Source: Dysgonomonas sp. 520
Lineage (GTDB): Bacteria > Bacteroidota > Bacteroidia > Bacteroidales > Dysgonomonadaceae
NCBI RefSeq assembly: GCF_010501095.1
Contig: NZ_QVMP01000007.1
Location: forward strand, 138,509 to 193,323
Reading direction: 5' to 3'
Length of the DNA: 54,815 nt
The notes beneath the pieces were generated by a model that was not told the DNA's origin, ran no database searches, and worked only from the letters and a program-made list of their open reading frames with translations. Within the stretch, counting starts at the first letter, position 1. Each line of letters begins with the position of its first letter. This document shows, in pieces, positions 9,616-18,768 of the stretch. Made by a program: the position numbers and the translations under genes.

Positions 9616-11337
9616 CTATTTTTTTGAAATAAAACATTCTTTTTCGATGTATGAATCTACATCCAGAAACCAAAATCCATATTTAGCCTCAAATCCCAAG
9701 TTGAGATAATGATCCCGAACCATCTGATTTTTAGGTGTAGGTATATATTCGCCTTTCAGCCAACGGAATCCTTTTTCCTTAGCCAATTTAACTATCGTAT
9801 TCAAAGTGAAATTCTCCATACCTCTTTTCAATACCCGACAGCTCATCAGCCATGTGTCAATAAACAAAGTGTCTTGATCTTCGGCTTTTAGCAGGACGAT
9901 ACAGATCAACCCATTGTCACCAAACTTGTCTTCCAATGTAAAGGTCTGAGAAAAAAAAGTATTGTCATTTGCAATGCGGAGAATGTCGGAATCAGTGTAA
10001 CGAACTGTCCTCAAATTGAACTGATTGGAACGTTGTGTCAATTGGGCAACCCTCGGTTCATTAAACTTGTTAAAAGGTTCGACCAACGAAACCATATCCA
10101 AACTTTTCAGGAAATCGTCTTCGTTCGTAAAACGGTCTTGCTCAATTATCCTTTTTGCCTCTGTCTGATATTGCTTTGTCCTTTCCCCGTCTTGAGCCGA
10201 ATAGCTGACAGTCTCGAACAGGTTTAAAGAATACAGATATTCCAGATAATCAGCAGGGTCTTCGGGCAACTCCGGCACTGTTATTTCAGGTATATTTTCC
10301 CTTACAATACATCTTTCGGCAGGATTGTCATCCAAAAATACCATAGAATCGAAACCTATATTCAAAATACTCTGTATTCGCCTGATATTATCCGCTTTGT
10401 TTTCCCAATTAGCAACGAAAACAGCTATATCGTCTAGTTTCAACACCATATCAGGATGTTTTTCGAAAGGCTCTTTTGCAACCGATTCTGTATTTTTGCT
10501 ACAAACCGCCAAAATTATTCCTCGTTCTTTCAGTTTCTTTATCCAATATTGAAACTCTGTAAATGCTTTGCCAATACCTAACGATCCTATCTGGATGGAT
10601 TCTATCCCATCGTCACCAATCACACCACCCCAAAGAGTATTATCAAGGTCGAGGATAAGGCACTTTTTTATTTTCCCAAAAAAAGCCTCTATTATGTCCA
10701 TAGTTTCTTTCGCCACAAAAGGCAGAGCATCTATGGATATCAGCATTTCTGTGTTGACATAAATTGATGCCTGATAAAAAACGTCTTTTCTTATCTGGTT
10801 CTGAATGGAAGATATGTCACAGACAAAAAAGTTTGGATGTTGCAATGCGAATTCATTCAATTGGTAATTCAACTTACGAAGCTGAAAAACAAAAGACGAT
10901 TCTACTTTATTGGCAAAACTACCGAAAACAGCATCATCTATTTCGGTATAATTAAAGTATATTATTTTCGAATTTAGCCGAGACTCAATAGAATCGACCA
11001 ATCTATCCAATAGCGAAATACGATCATCAGACAGAGATAGACGTTCTTTTTCTCCAATTTTATTATATTTCAACAATAATTTGTGCGAAGACTGATATAT
11101 CACAACTATTTCCGGCTGAAATTTATACAATTCAGAATCCGGAGTTAACACTTGATATTCAATCTGATTAAAATCCGCTTCAAATATCTGCAAATCAAAA
11201 CCTGAATCAAAACCTGTCGCACGCAAACATTGCGAGTAAAACTGTGTGGCAGAATCGCCAAGTATGGCAATCTTCACAACTTTTTTACCGGAAAAGTCTA
11301 ATTTCAGATTCTTTTTTAATTGATTGAAACTCTTCAT
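9616..11337 (-). CDS. FkbH-like HAD-IIIC protein (SGNH-like / HAD / GNAT-like)
   Basis: A 573-aa three-part protein. The N-terminal ~220 residues contain ILGDSAT (GDS at 27-29), like the SGNH-type domain seen in FkbH relatives. The HAD domain begins with CLILDLDNTLWGG, with catalytic Asp230 and Asp232, and continues through VCSKN and VFLDDNPAER. The C-terminal ~170 residues look like a GNAT fold. Characterised FkbH proteins load a glyceryl group from 1,3-bisphosphoglycerate onto an ACP. Here an ACP gene starts 2 bp later and an MBOAT follows, so it probably supplies an activated C3 acid for O-acylation. It starts the operon, with ATG 60 bp after an OmpH-like gene. Substrate assignment is inference. 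Confidence 0.85.
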   Translation of the reverse strand: MKSFNQLKKNLKLDFSGKKVVKIAILGDSATQFYSQCLRATGFDSGFDLQIFEADFNQIEYQVLTPDSELYKFQPEIVVIYQSSHKLLLKYNKIGEKERLSLSDDRISLLDRLVDSIESRLNSKIIYFNYTEIDDAVFGSFANKVESSFVFQLRKLNYQLNEFALQHPNFFVCDISSIQNQIRKDVFYQASIYVNTEMLISIDALPFVAKETMDIIEAFFGKIKKCLILDLDNTLWGGVIGDDGIESIQIGSLGIGKAFTEFQYWIKKLKERGIILAVCSKNTESVAKEPFEKHPDMVLKLDDIAVFVANWENKADNIRRIQSILNIGFDSMVFLDDNPAERCIVRENIPEITVPELPEDPADYLEYLYSLNLFETVSYSAQDGERTKQYQTEAKRIIEQDRFTNEDDFLKSLDMVSLVEPFNKFNEPRVAQLTQRSNQFNLRTVRYTDSDILRIANDNTFFSQTFTLEDKFGDNGLICIVLLKAEDQDTLFIDTWLMSCRVLKRGMENFTLNTIVKLAKEKGFRWLKGEYIPTPKNQMVRDHYLNLGFEAKYGFWFLDVDSYIEKECFISKK

Positions 11338-11397
11338 TGTTCGTATAATCGGATTTCAAAATTAACGTTTTTATTTCAGATTTCGAAAAGTTACTAA

Positions 11398-11943
11398 TCA
11401 TTTGCCTTTTGTTTCTTTATATCTCTGATTTATATATTTTATGAATTCCGATGTGATATTGTATTTCTCCTTAGCATACAAGATATTATCAATTCCGGTG
11501 TTGGTGAATACCATTTCATAATTTTTATCACTCACGTATTCGGCAAGATATTTGCGGACAGAATCGGCTAATGTGGCATTAAGACTCTGTTGTTCAATAG
11601 ACAATTCTTCATCTAGTTGCTTGCCCAATTCTTCCAGATCCGTGCCCATCTTCAGAATCCTGTCGTACTCTTTCTGAGCACGTTCTGCATTGAGGAAGGT
11701 ATTATTATCTATTTTCTTCTTAAACTCAGTTTGTACAGCTTCAAGAGTCTTTTCTTTTTGGCTGATCATCGTTTTCGAAGTTTCTATCTTTCGCTGCAAT
11801 GTCTCATTTATTTCTTTCGCATAGTCATAATGGATGAGAACCGAATCAACGTCAATATAAGCAATCGGTAATTTTGCATCCTGTTGAGCCATTGCAGAAA
11901 CAGAACATAGCAGGGCAATAATTAATAGTTTTGTGTGTTTCAT
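11398..11943 (-). CDS. OmpH/Skp-like periplasmic chaperone (second of a pair)
   Basis: 181 aa with a clean signal peptide (MKHTKLLIIALLCSVSAMAQ) and a central coiled coil of about residues 40-125, as in Skp/OmpH holdases that escort outer-membrane proteins. The PIAYIDVDSVLIHYDYA segment after the signal is typical of Bacteroidetes members. It shares order and wording with the gene just upstream (identical SVL-N/H-Y-xYAK-xINET pattern), so the two look like an old tandem duplication. A hairpin lies between them, so the pair may be partly uncoupled. Confidence 0.85.
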   Translation of the reverse strand: MKHTKLLIIALLCSVSAMAQQDAKLPIAYIDVDSVLIHYDYAKEINETLQRKIETSKTMISQKEKTLEAVQTEFKKKIDNNTFLNAERAQKEYDRILKMGTDLEELGKQLDEELSIEQQSLNATLADSVRKYLAEYVSDKNYEMVFTNTGIDNILYAKEKYNITSEFIKYINQRYKETKGK

Positions 11944-11970
11944 AAATAAATTAGATATATCTGATTAAGC

Positions 11971-12008
11971 AAAAAAGAGCTTCTTCATTTCTGAAAAAAC
12001 TCCTTTTT
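11971..12008 (-). terminator. Possible terminator/attenuator between the two OmpH-like genes
   Basis: Read on the minus strand, AAAAAGGAG pairs with CTCTTTTTT around a ~20-nt loop, with the U-tract forming the 3' arm. It lies 20 nt downstream of the first OmpH-like gene. Confidence 0.45.
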
Positions 12009-12029
12009 GTTCATTATTTGTATTTTAAT

Positions 12030-12644
12030 TTAGTCTTTTTTAGCCGGAGATGTATATCTACTGTTCAACAAAGCTAAAACAGCATCCGTAATATCATAGC
12101 CTTCTTTTGCATAGATAATATTACTTAAACCTCCTGTGTTGCTGAATATTACCTGATAATTTGCTTGGAGGTTGTATTCCTTAATGCAGTTGCGGATAGA
12201 ATCTTCTAGCTGAGTATTCATTTTATGTTGCTCAACAGCTAGTTCTTGCTCAAGGCGTCCTGCTGTTTTTTCCAGCTCTAGTCCTACTTTCTGAATTCTT
12301 TCGTACTCAACTTTCGCTCTTTCTTCGTTCAAAAATCCATTATTCTGTAATTTACGTTGAAATTCTTGTTGTTCTGAGACAAAGTTCTTTTGTTTCTGAT
12401 TTACAGAAGCTCTCGACGACTCAAACTTACGCATCAATGTTTCGTTTATGTCCTTTGCATAAGTATAATTGACCAATACGGAGTCAATATTTACATAAGC
12501 CACAGGAAGTGTGAAAGACGAATCGTTTTCAAATTTCACAGATGGTGTCAAATCATTCTTGCTACCGGATTTAAAAAACAAAACGTATAAAACAATTACA
12601 GCTACAAAAAGAATAGCATTAAGCACATAAGGTAAATTCTTCAT
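12030..12644 (-). CDS. OmpH/Skp-like protein, membrane-anchored (first of a pair)
   Basis: 204 aa from the ATG chosen here; a longer frame upstream would overlap the divergent peptidase promoter region and has no homology look. Residues 5-25 are a hydrophobic, uncleaved-looking anchor (NAILFVAVIVLYVLFF) rather than a signal with an AxA site. A long coiled coil follows (about 70-150) and then the Skp-like tail with IIYAKEGYDIT. It probably tethers the chaperone to the inner membrane, while its partner downstream is soluble. A minus-strand TATCTTTG lies 41 nt before the ATG. Confidence 0.8.
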   Translation of the reverse strand: MKNLPYVLNAILFVAVIVLYVLFFKSGSKNDLTPSVKFENDSSFTLPVAYVNIDSVLVNYTYAKDINETLMRKFESSRASVNQKQKNFVSEQQEFQRKLQNNGFLNEERAKVEYERIQKVGLELEKTAGRLEQELAVEQHKMNTQLEDSIRNCIKEYNLQANYQVIFSNTGGLSNIIYAKEGYDITDAVLALLNSRYTSPAKKD

Positions 12645-12684
12645 TTGAATAATTAAGATTAGTGATCTTTCTATTAAAACATGA

Positions 12685-12692
12685 CAAAGATA
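12685..12692 (-). promoter_or_regulatory. Putative -7 element for the OmpH-like pair
   Basis: TATCTTTG on the minus strand (TAnnTTTG), in the 192-bp divergent gap between the OmpH-like gene and pepD. No good -33 box was seen. Confidence 0.45.
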
Positions 12693-12836
12693 TATTATTA
12701 TGTGAATATAAATCGTTGTTGATACAATTAAAAGATGTGAAAATTCTTTGCTAAATAGCTTTCTTAATACTACTTTTAGCAAAATAAATTGTTTAAACAA
12801 GATAAACGGAACAATAAAACTCAAAAAAAGACAGAT

Positions 12837-14297
12837 ATGACAATACATGATTTGAAACCTTCGGTTGTGTGGAAATACTTCTACGAACTGACTCAGATTC
12901 CACGGCCATCGAAAAAAGAAGAGAAAGTGATCGCCTATCTTCTCAACTTTGCCAAAGAGCATAATCTTGAAGCGAAAAAAGACCATGCAGGCAATGTACT
13001 TATTACAAAACCGGCCACAAAGGGCAAAGAAAACCTGAAAACGGTTATTTTGCAGGGGCATGTCGATATGGTTTGCGAAAAGAATAACGATGTGACGTTC
13101 AATTTCGATACAGACCCTATCCAGACTTATGTTGATGGAGATTGGCTAAAGGCTAAAGGCACAACTTTGGGTGCCGATAATGGTATGGGAGTAGCTGCCG
13201 CATTGGCTATATTGGCTTCCGACAATATCGAGCACGGACGCTTGGAGTGTCTTTTCACTATTGACGAGGAAACAGGATTGACAGGAGCATACGCTCTCGG
13301 AAAGGATTTTCTGACAGGTGAAATACTGATAAACCTCGATACGGAAGAAGAAGGAGAGATTTATATCGGCTGCGCAGGCGGTAAAGGTACAACCATAACA
13401 TTCAAATATGAAGAAGAAGAACCTCCTTCGGGATATTATTGGTTTAATGTTGCCATAAAAGGACTAAATGGCGGACACTCAGGCAGTGAAATACATAAAG
13501 GATTGGGCAATGCGAACAAAATACTTGCCCGCTATCTTTGGGAGGTATCTCGCAAAATGGATTTACGATTGGCTAAAATATCGGGCGGAAACCTTCACAA
13601 TGCAATAGCGCGTGAGGCCTCGGCTTTGGCGGGTGTGCCCATGGGTGACAAAGAACGGGTGGCCGTGATGCTAAATATATTTGCAGCCGAAGTTCAGGGA
13701 GAGTTATCAGTTATCGACCCCAATGTACAATTAACTATCGATACTACCGATCAACCTGAATTTGTATTCGACAAAAATACCACTCGTAACCTATTGAACG
13801 GACTTGTAGCTTGTCCTCATGGTGTATTGGCAATGAGTCAGGATATACCCGGATTGGTGGAAGCATCAACTAATCTGGCATCGGTGAAGATGAAAGAAAA
13901 CCAAACTATTGTGATAGGAACCAGTCAACGCAGCTCAACCGAGTCACTTAAAAACTATGCCGCCAATATGATTAACGCCGTATTCACTCTGGCAAAGGCA
14001 AAGGTAGAACATGGCGACGGCTATCCCGGATGGAAACCAAACCCAAACTCCGAGATATTGAAGGTTGCAGAAAAGGTTTACGAAGACCTTTATAAAGTTG
14101 AACCCGAAATAAAAGCCATACATGCCGGATTGGAATGTGGCTTGTTCCTTGAAAAATATCCATATCTGGACATGGTTTCTTGTGGTCCAACTATCACCGA
14201 CGCACATTCTCCGGCCGAACAGGTGAATATTCCTTCGGTTGCTAAATGGTGGGATTTTCTATTGGAAGTTCTGAAAAACGTTCCCGAGAAAAAATAA
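12837..14297 (+). CDS. pepD: Aminoacyl-histidine dipeptidase (Xaa-His dipeptidase), M20 family
   Basis: A cytosolic zinc dipeptidase that cleaves Xaa-His and related dipeptides. The 486 aa match PepD (about 485). Metal and catalytic residues are visible: LQGHVDMVC with His75 and Asp77, LGADNGMG with bridging Asp114, FTIDEETGLTG with Glu144 (general base) and Glu145 (ligand), and the late HSPAEQ histidine. The middle dimerisation lid includes LNGGHSGSEIHKG. The ATG chosen follows AGAT and begins MTIHDLKPS; an earlier in-frame ATG 48 bp upstream adds a lysine/asparagine-rich stretch not found in the family. Confidence 0.95.
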   Translation: MTIHDLKPSVVWKYFYELTQIPRPSKKEEKVIAYLLNFAKEHNLEAKKDHAGNVLITKPATKGKENLKTVILQGHVDMVCEKNNDVTFNFDTDPIQTYVDGDWLKAKGTTLGADNGMGVAAALAILASDNIEHGRLECLFTIDEETGLTGAYALGKDFLTGEILINLDTEEEGEIYIGCAGGKGTTITFKYEEEEPPSGYYWFNVAIKGLNGGHSGSEIHKGLGNANKILARYLWEVSRKMDLRLAKISGGNLHNAIAREASALAGVPMGDKERVAVMLNIFAAEVQGELSVIDPNVQLTIDTTDQPEFVFDKNTTRNLLNGLVACPHGVLAMSQDIPGLVEASTNLASVKMKENQTIVIGTSQRSSTESLKNYAANMINAVFTLAKAKVEHGDGYPGWKPNPNSEILKVAEKVYEDLYKVEPEIKAIHAGLECGLFLEKYPYLDMVSCGPTITDAHSPAEQVNIPSVAKWWDFLLEVLKNVPEKK

Positions 14298-14325
14298 TGT
14301 CATAAAACTTATTTTATAAACTTTT

Positions 14326-14354
14326 CAAAGCCTCTTATGTATCAGGAGGCTTTG
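14326..14354 (+). terminator. Hairpin downstream of pepD
   Basis: A perfect 9-bp stem (CAAAGCCTC with GAGGCTTTG) and an 11-nt loop lie 29 bp past the pepD stop; only a weak T-rich tail follows. It covers an early in-frame ATG of the next gene, which argues for the later start. Confidence 0.6.
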
Positions 14355-14369
14355 AATTTATTGGGTGAT

Positions 14370-15095
14370 ATGGAAAAAATGAAGATAGAAATATGGTCTG
14401 ACATTGCATGTCCATATTGTTATATAGGAAAAAGGAAGATGGAGAAGGCTTTAGCAGCATTTCCATTTTCCGATCAGGTAGAAATAATCTGGCACAGCTA
14501 CGAATTAAATCCCGATCTGCACAAAACAGGTGTAGATAAGCCTTACTCCGATTATTATGCCGAAACTTTCGGTCTGACTGCCGATAAAACCAATGCTGCC
14601 TTGAACAAGGTTGCTAATCTTGCAAAGGAAGTAGGACTGGATTATCATTTCGAAAAACTAATAGCCACAAACACATCCGATGCCTTACGCCTGGTGAAAC
14701 TGGCAAAGAAATATAATCTGGCAACCGAAGCCGAAGAAGTATTATTTAAGGCTTATTTTACCGATGGAGAAAATATTGGCGACCAATCTACGTTAATAAG
14801 GTTAGGTGTTGGTATTGGACTTCCCGAAACCGAAATTGTATTGCTGCTCAACGGAGATAGTTTTCTGGACGAAATAGAAAAGGATATCCGTCGTAGCGAA
14901 GACATTTTGGGATTGGAGTATATTCCTTTCTATCTGTTCAACAATAGAGACAAGATAGAAGGCTCCATTGCCGACGACGATTATCTTAAAATATTAACTA
15001 AAGCATTTGACAACTGGAAAATAAATGGTGTATCCGATGTCAGCGGAGATTTCATCAGCGGGCAAGCCTGCTCCATTGATGGAAAATGCGACTGA
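14370..15095 (+). CDS. DsbA family (FrnE-like) thiol oxidoreductase
   Basis: 241 aa with a thioredoxin-fold start, IEIWSDIACPYCYIGKRK, and a CPYC redox pair (Cys14/Cys17 from this ATG), then the helical insertion and return typical of the FrnE/DsbA-like cytoplasmic branch. No signal peptide is present, so it is not a periplasmic DsbA. Relatives are called 2-hydroxychromene-2-carboxylate isomerase/DsbA-like; disulfide exchange or polyketide-type chemistry has been suggested, with no specific role deducible here. A second ATG three codons later (MKIEIW) is an equally good start. The C terminus ends in a Cys-containing tail, QACSIDGKCD, that could be redox-active. Confidence 0.85.
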   Translation: MEKMKIEIWSDIACPYCYIGKRKMEKALAAFPFSDQVEIIWHSYELNPDLHKTGVDKPYSDYYAETFGLTADKTNAALNKVANLAKEVGLDYHFEKLIATNTSDALRLVKLAKKYNLATEAEEVLFKAYFTDGENIGDQSTLIRLGVGIGLPETEIVLLLNGDSFLDEIEKDIRRSEDILGLEYIPFYLFNNRDKIEGSIADDDYLKILTKAFDNWKINGVSDVSGDFISGQACSIDGKCD

Positions 15096-15125
15096 AAAGT
15101 TTTCTGTAACTATCAAAACTTTTAT

Positions 15126-16595
15126 ATGAAAAGTATTAAATATATTGTTCTCATTATCACTCTATCTTTCATCTTTGCTTCGTGCGAAGACGACACGTTT
15201 TCAATATCAGACGATTCGGGTATGCGGATCGAGTTTTCGTCCGATACACTTCGCATAGATACTATATTTACAAGCCTTGGCTCAGCCACAAGACGATTGA
15301 AGGTCTACAACCACAACAACGACGGACTGAAACTTGAGTCCGTAAAACTGATGGGCGCAGGTCAGACCGGGTTCAGGATGAATGTGGACGGAATAGCCGG
15401 CGATGAAGTGAACAATGTGAATGTATACAAAAAAGACAGTATATTGATTCTTCTGGAAATAACAGTCGACCCATTAAATTCAAATAGTCCTTTGCTAATT
15501 CGTGATTCGATACAATTCAAGTTTAATGGTAATACCCAATACGTTCAGTTGGAAGCCGTAGGGCAAGATGCCATTGTATGGAACAAAAAAACGATTAGCG
15601 AGGATACAACTATCACTGCTGAAAAACCGTATCTGATATACGATACCCTAACCATCGAAAAGGGTGCTACATTTAACATTGAGAAGAATGTCCGCCTGCA
15701 TTTTCACAACGGCGCAAAGATGGTAGTGAATGGCAAAATCAATTCTAAAGGAACACTCGACGAGCCGGTATACTTCCGTGGAGACAGGTATGACAGGGTT
15801 ATGAGCAACGTTCCATACAATAACATTCCCGGGCAGTGGGATGGCATAGAAGTAGATTCGCTTAGTTTCGGCAACCATTTTGAGTATACGCATATCAGGG
15901 GAACATCGAACGGTATACTTTTCCGTCATTCCGATACGTCGGAGGTTAAGGCTACCTTTCTCAATTCGGTTGTGCACAACAGCCTTACGGATGTAGTTTC
16001 AGCAACCAACTGTAAGATAATTGCCCAGAACTCACTGTTCTCTAATGGAAAAGGTGCTACGGTGCGGCTGATTGGCGGCTCGTATCAATTCACGCATTGC
16101 ACCGTTGTCAATTACTATTCGTGGTGGGGTGGGCATGATAAGGCTTTGATAATAGGAAATATCATTGACGAGATGTCAGAAACTCCGGAGATAGTTCCGT
16201 TGGGCAGATGCGACTTTTTCAATTGCATCGTATCAGGCAGTGGCGGTTCAGAGATTGCCTTTCAGAATAAAATAAAAGGCAATGTCGCAAATGTTCAGTT
16301 TGAACATCTCTTCAGAAATTGCATCATCAAGAGCAAAGGTGAGGATGATAAGAATTTTATAAATACAATTTGGAATGAAGACCCTAAATTCGTAAATATC
16401 AATGACGACAAGGATGATACGAATTACAACTATAATTTCAATTTAACAGCCGAATCTCCTGCCATCGATAAAGCAGATATAACATATTCGTTATCTTTGC
16501 CTCTGGATATGAACGGAGTTTCACGCCTAAGTGATAATAGACCGGATATAGGTTGTTATGAGTGGGTTGAACCGGAAGAAGAAATAAAACAATAA
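15126..16595 (+). CDS. Lipoprotein with right-handed beta-helix-like region
   Basis: A 489-aa protein with a lipoprotein signal ending in FASC (Cys20). The first ~170 residues alternate short strands, like a cell-surface Ig-like domain. Residues ~180-460 show the short repeated strand pattern and asparagine-rich turns of a parallel beta-helix (GTLDEPVYFRG, GTSNGILFRHS, NCIVSGSGG, ESPAIDKA), and the segment DNRPDIGCYEW near the end is common in Bacteroidetes beta-helix proteins. Probably surface-exposed or periplasmic. No catalytic residues were recognised, so polysaccharide binding or cleavage remains a guess. It is followed 12 bp later by a small membrane protein gene, probably in one transcript. 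Confidence 0.75.
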   Translation: MKSIKYIVLIITLSFIFASCEDDTFSISDDSGMRIEFSSDTLRIDTIFTSLGSATRRLKVYNHNNDGLKLESVKLMGAGQTGFRMNVDGIAGDEVNNVNVYKKDSILILLEITVDPLNSNSPLLIRDSIQFKFNGNTQYVQLEAVGQDAIVWNKKTISEDTTITAEKPYLIYDTLTIEKGATFNIEKNVRLHFHNGAKMVVNGKINSKGTLDEPVYFRGDRYDRVMSNVPYNNIPGQWDGIEVDSLSFGNHFEYTHIRGTSNGILFRHSDTSEVKATFLNSVVHNSLTDVVSATNCKIIAQNSLFSNGKGATVRLIGGSYQFTHCTVVNYYSWWGGHDKALIIGNIIDEMSETPEIVPLGRCDFFNCIVSGSGGSEIAFQNKIKGNVANVQFEHLFRNCIIKSKGEDDKNFINTIWNEDPKFVNINDDKDDTNYNYNFNLTAESPAIDKADITYSLSLPLDMNGVSRLSDNRPDIGCYEWVEPEEEIKQ

Positions 16596-16607
16596 AATAC
16601 AATTAAC

Positions 16608-17210
16608 GTGAGATCAACAATTTTAGCCGATTTAGAAAAAGACAGGAAGTTCAAAAGGTTCAGCATGCCTCAATCTTTTATCTACAAAAACATCCTGATT
16701 ATTGCTCCCATATTACTAATATTTATCGGACTTTTAGGAATCTTGTTCTTGTTTAAACAAGACCTGCTGATTTCTTATTACACCATATTTTATGCCGTAT
16801 GTTTTGTATTGGGCACTATCTGGTTAAAAGCCATCAAACAATTCATAACCAACAAGGCGATCAATAAGAACGGATCGTTTCTTGCATGTTGGGCAATACA
16901 ACTGGACGAAGATAAGAGCAATGCTTACTTCTTGTTCACCACCGGAAACCATAGGCACGACAGGATATATGTTAATACCATCAGAAAGAAAATGAATGAT
17001 GAAAAGAGCTTATATCTCGGCAAATTGAAACCGGGACACACCATTTCTCTGACAACCCGGTTGGAAGCCAATGACGACGTCTATGTGGCTGCATTAGCCA
17101 AAAGCACAATAAAACGTAAAAATGCTAATTATACAAGCAACGAACCGTTGCCTGTGCTTTTTATCGACGAGAAAAATGTAGTTCCGATTCCCGGTAAGTA
17201 TATGTCTTAG
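16608..17210 (+). CDS. Hypothetical two-TM membrane protein (GTG start)
   Basis: 200 aa starting at GTG, 12 bp after the lipoprotein stop; the next in-frame ATG (MPQSF) would remove 19 charged residues. Two hydrophobic segments (about 28-50 and 53-73) are followed by a mostly soluble, strand-rich domain with NHRHDRIYVNTIRKK. I do not recognise a family. It converges on rsmD with an 8-bp gap. Confidence 0.7.
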   Translation: MRSTILADLEKDRKFKRFSMPQSFIYKNILIIAPILLIFIGLLGILFLFKQDLLISYYTIFYAVCFVLGTIWLKAIKQFITNKAINKNGSFLACWAIQLDEDKSNAYFLFTTGNHRHDRIYVNTIRKKMNDEKSLYLGKLKPGHTISLTTRLEANDDVYVAALAKSTIKRKNANYTSNEPLPVLFIDEKNVVPIPGKYMS

Positions 17211-17218
17211 CCGTTTTT

Positions 17219-17755
17219 TTACCCTTTCTTGAAAACACTGAAATTGACACTGCCGTAAACACGTTTCTCACTGAAAAATGGCAAGTGAGAGAAGTCGTAG
17301 TCTTTCGAATGTTCCATTACAAACAAGGCTCTATCGTTCAGTATGTCTTTTTCCAGAACTTGTTTCGGTACATCAGCCAAAAACTTCAGATCGTAGGGAG
17401 GGTCGGCAAAAACAAAGTCGAATTTTTCACGGGTAAGCAACAAAAACTTAAATACATCCATCTTATTGGTGTATAATTCATCTGCACCCAGTTCTTTCTT
17501 TGTTTTTTCTATGAAAGAAAAGTTTAATGGGTCTTTCTCTACGCACCATACACGGGGACAACCTCTCGACACCAGTTCGAAACTGATGCTGCCCGTTCCT
17601 CCAAACAAATCGAGTGCCACGGTTTCTTCCCAATTGATGTAGTTGCTGAGCGAATTAAACAGGTTTTCTTTCGCAAAATCGGTTGTAGGTCTTGCTTTAA
17701 AATTTTTAGGTAAGGTCAGTCTCTTGCCTTTATATTTTCCACTAATGATTCTCAT
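17219..17755 (-). CDS. rsmD: 16S rRNA (guanine966-N2)-methyltransferase
   Basis: Methylates G966 in the 30S decoding region using SAM. The 178 aa carry the SAM-binding ALDLFGGTGSISFE motif at 47-60 and catalytic ADPPYDL at 117-123; the N terminus MRIISGKYKGKRL is diagnostic of RsmD. Its start overlaps the stop of the DUF3822 gene by 4 bp, the usual Bacteroidetes pairing, so the two are translationally coupled. Confidence 0.93.
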   Translation of the reverse strand: MRIISGKYKGKRLTLPKNFKARPTTDFAKENLFNSLSNYINWEETVALDLFGGTGSISFELVSRGCPRVWCVEKDPLNFSFIEKTKKELGADELYTNKMDVFKFLLLTREKFDFVFADPPYDLKFLADVPKQVLEKDILNDRALFVMEHSKDYDFSHLPFFSEKRVYGSVNFSVFKKG

Positions 17756-18567
17756 ATCGACAAAAGTAATAAATCTAGTGGGGTATTTCTTGCTTCTTCT
17801 GCCAAAAACTGCACTTCGCTGGGTATTCCCAGCATAGATACATTTTTTACATATTTAGTCAGGTCGGCTGCAATCCTGAATTTATCTGTCGAACTGCCAA
17901 TCAAAAACAAAAAGTCTTCAAGTTGGTCAAATCCGCACTTTTCCCACATGTTCAATATATAATACACTGCATCCGAGGCGTTTGTGTCTGTGTACGTAAC
18001 AGCATGTTTCAACCGTGAGTTGCTAAAACAAAAAACATCTGTCATTCCGCCACAAAAATTTATGTAAATCTGAGAAACAGAATTCACCACTCTAGCCTTA
18101 TCCCGGAAGTATGGGATCAGTATGCCCGTATAATGAAAAAAACGAGGGTTGAACAGGCTGCGTGCCATAAACTTATGCACGTCTTCATCAAAACTATACA
18201 GCAAAAAATTGTTGTCAATAGTTTTTTCATCAGTCAATACCTTTCCCTCATTTCCATAATGCACAAAATCGAAGAGTTCCTTTTTGCGATTCTTCTCGTA
18301 AAGATATTCAGGAACCAGGTCGTAGAGAGGGGTTACATACACTACATTCACCTGTTTGTACATGTATGTCAGGTAGTTGTTATCGAAAATAATCTGCTGT
18401 ACACTAGCTGTCAAATCCGCATCTTTCGAAAACGGAAATTCCTTATAATTATAACTACTTCCAACCCCGGGCTCGAAAATAATGAATGACAAGCCATCTC
18501 TTTTTATCCTGATCGACAAAATATATTTGCCGGGATGAGTGAGGTCTATGTTATCAGGAAAATCCAT
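17752..18567 (-). CDS. DUF3822 family protein
   Basis: 271 aa with the family layout: IDLTHPGKYILSIRI near the N terminus, VYVTPLYDLVPEYLY about 75-90, and a C-terminal ELF-type sugar-kinase/actin-like region around INFCGGMTDVFCF. The predicted fold is ASKHA-like, but no function has been shown as far as I know. It is consistently found directly upstream of rsmD, here with a 4-bp overlap, hinting at a role in ribosome maturation that is not proven. It begins 22 bp from the reversed interspersed repeat. Confidence 0.85.
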   Translation of the reverse strand: MDFPDNIDLTHPGKYILSIRIKRDGLSFIIFEPGVGSSYNYKEFPFSKDADLTASVQQIIFDNNYLTYMYKQVNVVYVTPLYDLVPEYLYEKNRKKELFDFVHYGNEGKVLTDEKTIDNNFLLYSFDEDVHKFMARSLFNPRFFHYTGILIPYFRDKARVVNSVSQIYINFCGGMTDVFCFSNSRLKHAVTYTDTNASDAVYYILNMWEKCGFDQLEDFLFLIGSSTDKFRIAADLTKYVKNVSMLGIPSEVQFLAEEARNTPLDLLLLSI

Positions 18568-18588
18568 TCTGCTAAGTTTTTATTTATT

Positions 18589-18728
18589 GAAACCGTCTAG
18601 ACTTTTTCGTTTTATTCAATTTTGTCATCCTGAGAGTATCGAAGGATCTGTTTCTTTAGATGTTTCACTACGTTCAACATGACAAAAACCAAAAAATTAA
18701 GTATAATTTAAAAAGTCTAGATGACTTC
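18589..18728 (-). repeat. Complete ~140-bp palindromic interspersed repeat, reversed copy
   Basis: Same unit as 2458-2596 in the opposite orientation, with only a few base differences (one inserted base in the central loop, CTC versus CC in one A-rich tract). Both terminal GTCTAGAC/ATCTAGAC palindromes are intact. The close identity across 16 kb implies recent movement or gene conversion. Confidence 0.85.
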
Positions 18729-18768
18729 ATTTTATTGAATCAGTAATAAAATAGGATCTTTTTTTATT

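Noticed and set aside
12645-13061. Long upstream extension of the OmpH-like gene
   Set aside because: It would cross the promoter and start of the divergent pepD gene; the residues look random rather than Skp-like.
14337-14369. Earlier ATG for the DsbA/FrnE-like gene
   Set aside because: This ATG is in the loop of the pepD hairpin; the family begins at the IEIWSDIACPYC segment.
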